NCBI RefSeq assembly: GCF_014647115.1
Contig: NZ_BMOO01000002.1
Location: forward strand, 372,001 to 436,000
Source: Halarchaeum rubridurum
GTDB lineage: Archaea; Halobacteriota; Halobacteria; Halobacteriales; Halobacteriaceae
Direction: 5' to 3'
Length of the DNA: 64,000 nucleotides
Of this stretch, positions 59,280 to 64,000 are shown one piece after another. The translations under genes and the position numbers were made by a program. The first letter of the stretch is position 1. Each line of letters starts with the position of its first letter. The notes under the pieces are model-generated. The model saw only the letters and a list, made by a program, of their open reading frames with translations, did not search any database and was not told where the DNA came from.

Positions 59280-60968
59280 TTACGTTAGGAGGTCCGTCAC
59301 TTCGTCTTTACTGGCAGCGGCGAGCGCGCGCTCCGCGAGCGCCGTCGCCGCCTCCGTGTCGATCTCCGCGACGCGTGCCTTCACCGCCGGCACCGTCACC
59401 GCGCTCATCGAGAGCTCGGTCAGCCCGAGGCCGACGAGCAACTCGGTCAGCTCGGGGTCGCCGGCCATCTCGCCGCACATCCCCACCCAGACGTCCGTCC
59501 CCTCGGCCGCGCGCGCCGCCGCGTCGATGGCGCGCAACACCGCCGGCTGGCGGAAGTCGCCGAGGTCCGCGACGGCGTCGTTGCCGCGCTCGGCCGCCAT
59601 CACGTACTGCGCGAGGTCGTTCGTTCCGATGCTGAAGAAATCAACGTGCGGGACGAACGCGTCCGCCATGAACGCCGCCGCGGGCGTCTCGATCATCACG
59701 CCGAACTCCGGGCGCTCCGCGTCGACGCCCTCGTCCCGGAGGTCGTCGACGACCCCTTCGAGGACGGTCTCGGCCGCTTCGATCTCCTCCACGGTGGCGA
59801 CGAGGGGGAGCATCACCGCGAGGCTCCCGACGTCGGTGTCCGCGTCCGCGCGCAGGAGCGCGCGCAGTTGCGTCTCGAAGAGGTCCGCGTCCGGCCCGAG
59901 CGAGCGCCGGATGCCGCGCTCGCCGAGGAAGGGGTTCTCTTCCGCGGGCAGGTCGAGGTACGGGACGGGCTTGTCGCCTCCGACGTCGAGCGTCCGGACG
60001 ACGACGCGCCCGTCGGGGAACGTCTCGATGGCCTCCCGATAGGCCGCGTACTGCTCGTCCTCGTCGGGGGCGTCATCGCGGTCGAGGAAGAGGAACTCGG
60101 TGCGAAAGAGCCCGACGCCGTCCGCGCCGCGCTCCGCCGCGGGGCCGAGTTCCGCCGGCGTTCCGACGTTCGCCGCGACCTCGATTTCGGTCCCGTCGAC
60201 CGTCTCGACGGCCCCCTCGCGGACCGGGGCCGTCGCGTCCTCGCTCGCGGCCGCGACGGTGTCCTCGTCCGGGTCGACGACGACCTCGCCCGCGTCGCCG
60301 TCGACGACGACCGTCTCGCCGTCCGCGACGTCGTTCAGGGCCTCGCCGACGCCGACGACCGCGGGGATGGCGAGCGAGCGCGCGAATATCGCCGCGTGCG
60401 AGGTGCGACCGCCCGTGACGGTGGCGAAGCCCGCGACGCGCTCCGGGTCGAGCTGCGCCGTATCGCTCGGCGTGAGTCGTTCCGCGAACACCACCGACCC
60501 TTCGGGCAGCGCGGAGAGGTCGACGCGCTCGCCGTCCGTGAGGATGCGGAGGAGGCGGTCCCGGACGTCGCGGAGGTCGTCCGCGCGCTCGGCCATCTTC
60601 CCCTCCATCCCCGCGAACTGCTCGACGAACTCGTCGAAGGTCTCACGGACGGCGTGGGTCGCCGGGAGGCCGCCGTCGATGCGCTCCGCGACGCCGTCGG
60701 CGATCTGCGGGTCGGTGAGGAACTGGGCGTGCGCGTCGAAGACCGCGGCCTCGTCCTCGCCGACGCGCTCTGCCGTACGCTCGCGCTCCTCGTCGAGTTC
60801 GGCCTCCGCCTCGTCGCGGGCCGCCTCGAACGCCGCGAACTCCGCCTCGCCGTCGACGTCCTCGGGTGCCGGGGGCTCCGGGAGGTCGGCGTCCGGACGG
60901 TACCAGACGACGGTGCCAACGCCGGCGAGGGGCGTGACGTCGATACCCGCGAGTCGTCGCTCGCTCAT
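59280..60968 (-). CDS. ptfI: PTS enzyme I (phosphoenolpyruvate-protein phosphotransferase)
   Basis: 562 residues, the usual length. The phosphohistidine is H191 in GGRTSHAAIFARS. The C-terminal PEP-binding barrel has GVGLFRTEFLF, FGVMIETPAAAF, DFFSIGTNDLAQY and the active-site cysteine in VGMCGEMAGDP. It takes phosphate from PEP and gives it to HPr. It sits between EIIB and HPr genes with gaps of 2-3 nt, so it is in one operon with them. Confidence 0.95.
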   Translation of the reverse strand: MSERRLAGIDVTPLAGVGTVVWYRPDADLPEPPAPEDVDGEAEFAAFEAARDEAEAELDEERERTAERVGEDEAAVFDAHAQFLTDPQIADGVAERIDGGLPATHAVRETFDEFVEQFAGMEGKMAERADDLRDVRDRLLRILTDGERVDLSALPEGSVVFAERLTPSDTAQLDPERVAGFATVTGGRTSHAAIFARSLAIPAVVGVGEALNDVADGETVVVDGDAGEVVVDPDEDTVAAASEDATAPVREGAVETVDGTEIEVAANVGTPAELGPAAERGADGVGLFRTEFLFLDRDDAPDEDEQYAAYREAIETFPDGRVVVRTLDVGGDKPVPYLDLPAEENPFLGERGIRRSLGPDADLFETQLRALLRADADTDVGSLAVMLPLVATVEEIEAAETVLEGVVDDLRDEGVDAERPEFGVMIETPAAAFMADAFVPHVDFFSIGTNDLAQYVMAAERGNDAVADLGDFRQPAVLRAIDAAARAAEGTDVWVGMCGEMAGDPELTELLVGLGLTELSMSAVTVPAVKARVAEIDTEAATALAERALAAASKDEVTDLLT

Positions 60969-60970
60969 GC

Positions 60971-61249
60971 CTACAGTTCGTCCTCCGGCGTCGAGAGGAG
61001 CGCTTCGAGGGCGTCGAGGGCGGCTTCGGCGTCCCCGCCCTCCGCGACGATGCGCAGTTTCTCACCGCCCGCGACGCCGAGGCCGGTGACGGCGAGCATC
61101 GACGACGCACTCACGAGGTCGTCGTCCGCCGCGCCCTCCGGGCCGACGGACACCTCGGCGTCGTACTCGTTCGCGGTCTCGACGAACAGCGAGGCGGGCC
61201 GGGCGTGGAGGCCCTCCTCGGGGACGACCTCGACGACGCGCTCGGGCAT
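60971..61249 (-). CDS. ptfH: PTS phosphocarrier protein HPr
   Basis: 92 residues. Active histidine H15 in GLHARPAS, the universal HPr motif. The regulatory serine region is SASSMLAVTGLGV, so Ser46-type phosphorylation is possible in principle, but no HPr kinase is seen. It carries phosphate from enzyme I to EIIA. It ends 2 nt before enzyme I and starts 1 nt after the EIIA gene's stop. Confidence 0.95.
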   Translation of the reverse strand: MPERVVEVVPEEGLHARPASLFVETANEYDAEVSVGPEGAADDDLVSASSMLAVTGLGVAGGEKLRIVAEGGDAEAALDALEALLSTPEDEL

Positions 61250-61250
61250 C

Positions 61251-61715
61251 TCAGGCCACCTCCTCGATGACTATCTCCTGGACGCGCTCGGGCGTCTCCG
61301 CCGCGTGGAGCTTCTCGCGGGTCTCCTCGTGGACGAGCGAGCGCGAGAGGCTGGAGAGTATCTGGAGGTGATCGTCGCTCGACGCCTCGGGCACGAGTAT
61401 CATGAAGAAGAGCGTCGCGGGCTCGTCGTCCATCGCACCGAAGTCGACGCCCTCGCCCGAGCGCGTGAACGCGAGCGTCGGCTCGTCGACGCCCGCCGTC
61501 TTCGCGTGCGGGATGCCGATGCCCATCCCGACGCCCGTCGTGGACTCCTCCTCGCGCGCGAGGAGGTCGGCGAGCGCCTGCTCCCGGTCGGAGACGCGTC
61601 CGGCCGCGACGGCGAGGTCGAGGAGGTGTTCGATCACCGCTTCCTTCTCCGCCGGCGGCTCGTCGAGCGATATCAACTCGACGTCGATAAGCGACTTCAG
61701 TTCAGCTTCGTTCAT
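61251..61715 (-). CDS. ptfA: Fructose PTS EIIA component
   Basis: 154 residues, EIIA-Fru/Ntr fold. Phosphorylated histidine H70 in GIGIPHAKT. It hands phosphate from HPr to EIIB. DEPATLFFMILVPEASSDDHLQIL is a family landmark. It starts 60 nt downstream of the EIIC stop and runs into the HPr gene with a 1-nt gap. Confidence 0.94.
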   Translation of the reverse strand: MNEAELKSLIDVELISLDEPPAEKEAVIEHLLDLAVAAGRVSDREQALADLLAREEESTTGVGMGIGIPHAKTAGVDEPTLAFTRSGEGVDFGAMDDEPATLFFMILVPEASSDDHLQILSSLSRSLVHEETREKLHAAETPERVQEIVIEEVA

Positions 61716-61774
61716 CGTTTGTGAGTGTTGTTGCGCGAAGGGTAAGCGTTCCGCACTCGTTCAGTATCCGGTAC

Positions 61775-62884
61775 TCAGACGTTGCCGACGCGCTCGTCGT
61801 ACGCCGGCGTGATGGCGTACTCGATGACCGCGGTGACGACGGCACCGAGGACGAGACAGCCGAGGAAGAGGAACGGCTTGTTCGACAGCGGAATCACGAA
61901 GATGCCGCCGTGCGGGGCGGGCATCGTGACGCCGAGGCCCATCGCGGCGGCGCCCGCGACGGCCGAACCGGCGACGATGCCCGGGATGACGCGACCGGGG
62001 TCGGAGGCCCCGTAGGGGATGGCGCCCTCGGTGATGAAGGAGAGGCCGAGCGGGATGGCGTTCTTCGCGTTCTCGTACATCTCCGCCGGGTACTTCTCGG
62101 GGGCGACGAGGTTGGCGAGCGCCATGCCGAGCGGCGGCGTCATGCCCGCTATCATCACGGCCGCCATCGGCCCGTAGAGCTGTTCGCTGATGAGACCGGT
62201 GGCGAAGACGTACGCGACCTTGTTTATCGGACCGCCCATGTCGAAGGCCATCATCCCGCCGAGAATCGCGCCGACGAGGAGCGCCTGGCCGCCCTGCATG
62301 TCGCGGAGCCACGCGGTCAGCGCGGCGTTGAGGATGGAGACGGGGACGCCGACGACGAACAGCATCACGGGGAGGAGCACGAGCGTCGTCGCCACCGGGA
62401 TGACGAGCACCGGCATCATCGGCTCGATGAAGCCGGGGACGTCGCGGCGCTTGAACCACAGCGCGACGTACCCCGTTATCAGGCCGGCGACGAGCGCGCC
62501 GAGGTAGCCGGCCCCCGCGGCACCACCCTGGATACCGATTATCGTCCCGGCCTCCTGCAGGACGTTCCCCTGCTGGATGAGGTACGAGAGGACGAACCCG
62601 GGGGCGAGTCCGGGCCTGTCGGCGATGGCGTACGAGATGTACGCGCCGAGAATCGGCACCATGATCGTGAGACCGATGCTCCCGACCTGCGCGAAGAACC
62701 ACCCGAGGGTCCCCGTCGCCTCGAAGACGTTCGTGACGTCACCGAAGACGCTCGCCGACGCGTAGCCGAGCGCGAGGAATATCCCGCCGATGGTGACGAA
62801 CGGGATCATGTGCGACACCCCGGTCATCAAGTCGTCCTTGATGGAGGTCAGGTAGTCCCGATACGCTGTGGTCAGATCTGCCAT
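61775..62884 (-). CDS. ptfC: Fructose PTS EIIC permease
   Basis: 369 residues, about ten hydrophobic helices. EIIC-Fru landmarks: LMTGVSHMIPFVTIGGIFLALGYA at the N-terminus, GFVLSYLIQQGNVLQ, GGPINKVAYVFATGLI (about 218-233) and ITEGAIPYGASDPGRVIP with the conserved GAI-PF/Y loop. It moves fructose across the membrane, coupled to its phosphorylation to fructose-1-phosphate. A TATA-like GGTTTTAACC (62911-62920) lies 30 nt before the start, so this is the probable first gene of the ptfC-A-H-I-B unit. Confidence 0.94.
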   Translation of the reverse strand: MADLTTAYRDYLTSIKDDLMTGVSHMIPFVTIGGIFLALGYASASVFGDVTNVFEATGTLGWFFAQVGSIGLTIMVPILGAYISYAIADRPGLAPGFVLSYLIQQGNVLQEAGTIIGIQGGAAGAGYLGALVAGLITGYVALWFKRRDVPGFIEPMMPVLVIPVATTLVLLPVMLFVVGVPVSILNAALTAWLRDMQGGQALLVGAILGGMMAFDMGGPINKVAYVFATGLISEQLYGPMAAVMIAGMTPPLGMALANLVAPEKYPAEMYENAKNAIPLGLSFITEGAIPYGASDPGRVIPGIVAGSAVAGAAAMGLGVTMPAPHGGIFVIPLSNKPFLFLGCLVLGAVVTAVIEYAITPAYDERVGNV

Positions 62885-62910
62885 GGTCTGTCACGATAGT
62901 TGTTCGAGGG

Positions 62911-62920
62911 TGGTTAAAAC
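62911..62920 (-). promoter_or_regulatory. TATA box of the ptfC operon
   Basis: On the minus strand, GTTTTAACCA centred about 30 nt before the ptfC start fits a leaderless or nearly leaderless transcript. The GC-rich ACCGAACGGTTTTAACC context contains an ACCGaaCGGT dyad partly overlapping the box, a possible repressor site. Confidence 0.5.
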
Positions 62921-62961
62921 CGTTCGGTTGTGCGCTCTTCTGCAGGTATTTGACCGACGCC

Positions 62962-63870
62962 CTACCGCCGCCGGACGCGCACGTCGTCGCGGACGGCCGC
63001 GATTCCGGTCACGTCGGGCACGCTCGTCCCCGCGACGCCGACGACGCGGGAGGCGACGGCGACGCCCTGCGCGAGCGCCGTCGCGTCGTCCGCGCCGTCG
63101 TCGTACGCCGCGAGCACGCCCGCAAGGAGCGAGTCGCCCGCCCCGACCGTGTCCACGACGTCGACGTCGAGGGCGTTCGCGACGAACGCCCCGTCGGGGC
63201 CGACGAGTACCGCGCCGTCGCCGCCCAGCGAGGCGACCACGCGCTCGTACCCCGTCTCGCGCAGCGCCTCCGCCGCCGCGATACAGTCCTCGACGCTTCC
63301 GGTCGCCATCCCCGTCGCGGCCGCGAGCTCCTCGCGGTTCGGCTTGCAGAGGGCGTACTCCTCGTCGAGCTCGGCGAGCAGCTCGCCGCCGACGTCGACG
63401 GTCGTCGCCCAGTCGCCCGCCGCCGCGAGCCGGTCGACGGCCCCGGGGCCGACGCCCGGCGGGAGGCTCCCGCCGACGACGAGCGACGGCGGCGCGAACT
63501 CGCGCACGCGCGAGAGCAAGTCGTCGACGGCCTCCGGGGTCACCCGCGGACCGTCCTGATTGACCTTGTACTCGCCGTCCGGCGCGAGAATCGTCTGATT
63601 GAGTCGCGTGGACTCCCCGACGGCGACGAACGCCGTCTCGAAGCCCGACTCGGCGAGCTCGTCCGCGAGCACCCGGCCGAACGGGTCGCCCAAGAATCCG
63701 CTCGCGGCCGTCTCGGTGTCGAGCGCGCGGAGGTACTGCGAGACGTTGATACCCTTCCCGCCCGCGTCGATGCGCGCGCCGTCCGTCCGGGCGACGGTCC
63801 CGGCGTCGAGCGGCTCGTCCAGTTCGACCGTGTAGTCGAGCGCGGGGTTCGGCGTGACCGTGAGAATCAC
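62962..63870 (-). CDS. pfkB: 1-phosphofructokinase, PfkB family
   Basis: 302 residues from a GTG start. N-terminal sugar-binding NPALDYTV, GGKGINVSQYL (about 38-48), and C-terminal DTVGAGDSLLAGVLAAYDDG with the catalytic Asp in GAGDS. It phosphorylates fructose-1-phosphate, the PTS product, to fructose-1,6-bisphosphate, which Fba then splits. Its start overlaps the stop of the upstream repressor gene (GTGA), so both share a transcript. 77 nt separate it from ptfC. Confidence 0.94.
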   Translation of the reverse strand: MILTVTPNPALDYTVELDEPLDAGTVARTDGARIDAGGKGINVSQYLRALDTETAASGFLGDPFGRVLADELAESGFETAFVAVGESTRLNQTILAPDGEYKVNQDGPRVTPEAVDDLLSRVREFAPPSLVVGGSLPPGVGPGAVDRLAAAGDWATTVDVGGELLAELDEEYALCKPNREELAAATGMATGSVEDCIAAAEALRETGYERVVASLGGDGAVLVGPDGAFVANALDVDVVDTVGAGDSLLAGVLAAYDDGADDATALAQGVAVASRVVGVAGTSVPDVTGIAAVRDDVRVRRR

Positions 63871-64000
63871 GCCGTGACCTCCTCCGTCACGTGCACGCCC
63901 GCGGCGTCCAGCGTCTCCGCGAGCCGCTTCGGGAGCGCGGCGTCCGTGACGAGGTGATCGACGTCCGACAGGTCCGCGAACTGCACGAAACTGCGCTCGC
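63867..64000 (-). CDS. glpR: DeoR/GlpR-type sugar repressor, C-terminal end only
   Basis: Only the last 44 residues are in the window: RSFVQFADLSDVDHLVTDAALPKRLAETLDAAGVHV, the end of a DeoR C-terminal sensor domain (FADLSDVDHLVTD). The rest lies past base 64000. In Haloferax GlpR represses the phosphofructokinase gene with which it is cotranscribed; the same linkage is seen here through a GTGA overlap with pfkB. Confidence 0.88.
   Translation of the reverse strand, partial: ERSFVQFADLSDVDHLVTDAALPKRLAETLDAAGVHVTEEVTA

Overview
The window is high-GC (roughly two thirds G+C), densely coded archaeal chromosome. Several features point to a haloarchaeon (class Halobacteria): very acidic proteins rich in Asp and Glu, a TFB transcription factor, HTH_10 (Bat-type) and HalX-type regulators, Tat signal peptides ending in a lipobox, TATA boxes 25-35 nt before start codons with little or no 5' UTR, and a bacterial-type fructose PTS of the kind known from Haloferax. 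The genus cannot be fixed from the sequence. No rRNA, tRNA, insertion sequence, integrase or CRISPR array was recognised.

Layout. 0-8.1 kb: truncated copper P-type ATPase, MFS permease, YjbQ protein, a thioesterase/MOSC pair and a large hybrid sensor kinase with a complete LOV (blue-light) domain. 8.2-12.4 kb: a redox-flavoured island (TetR regulator, two DoxX proteins, Rieske protein, pirin, short FAD protein, mini winged-helix regulator) in which several intergenic regions carry the same ACC-N4-GGT dyad. 13.0-20 kb: a five-gene branched-chain-amino-acid/urea-type ABC transporter operon followed by an aldehyde dehydrogenase. 20-27 kb: an oxidoreductase, a nitroreductase, a PepSY-like membrane protein, then a Bat-type regulator and a Tat-exported amidohydrolase that share a promoter element, then a squalene/phytoene synthase. 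27-36 kb: MATE exporter, HalX response regulator, two overlapping lipoprotein genes, NhaC antiporter, mini zinc finger, TFB, family 2 glycosyltransferase.

36.6-41 kb: a repeat-filled spacer, a hydrolase, an iron-box-controlled pair (siderophore-type binding lipoprotein plus a His-rich FAD protein) and an M50/CBS intramembrane protease. 41-45 kb: class I ribonucleotide reductase whose beta subunit has Phe at the radical-tyrosine site (class Ic signature), preceded by a PadR-type regulator. 45-56 kb: a sensor kinase and receiver, a PAPS-reductase-like protein, a pilin-like protein with a Thr-rich spacer and five tandem domains, several membrane proteins, an MFS permease, a hydrolase and a second TetR. 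56.5-64 kb: thiazole synthase Thi4, then the complete fructose-PTS gene set (fba, EIIB, EI, HPr, EIIA, EIIC, 1-phosphofructokinase and the 3' end of a GlpR/DeoR repressor), all read leftwards.

How genes work together: the PTS genes import fructose as fructose-1-phosphate, PfkB phosphorylates it and Fba cleaves it, probably under GlpR control. NrdA and NrdB make deoxynucleotides. The 37.7-39.9 kb pair probably answers to iron through a DtxR-type regulator encoded elsewhere. The 8.8-12.4 kb island is the best candidate for an undescribed regulon, because unrelated redox genes share one operator type and sit beside a regulator small enough to be dedicated to them.
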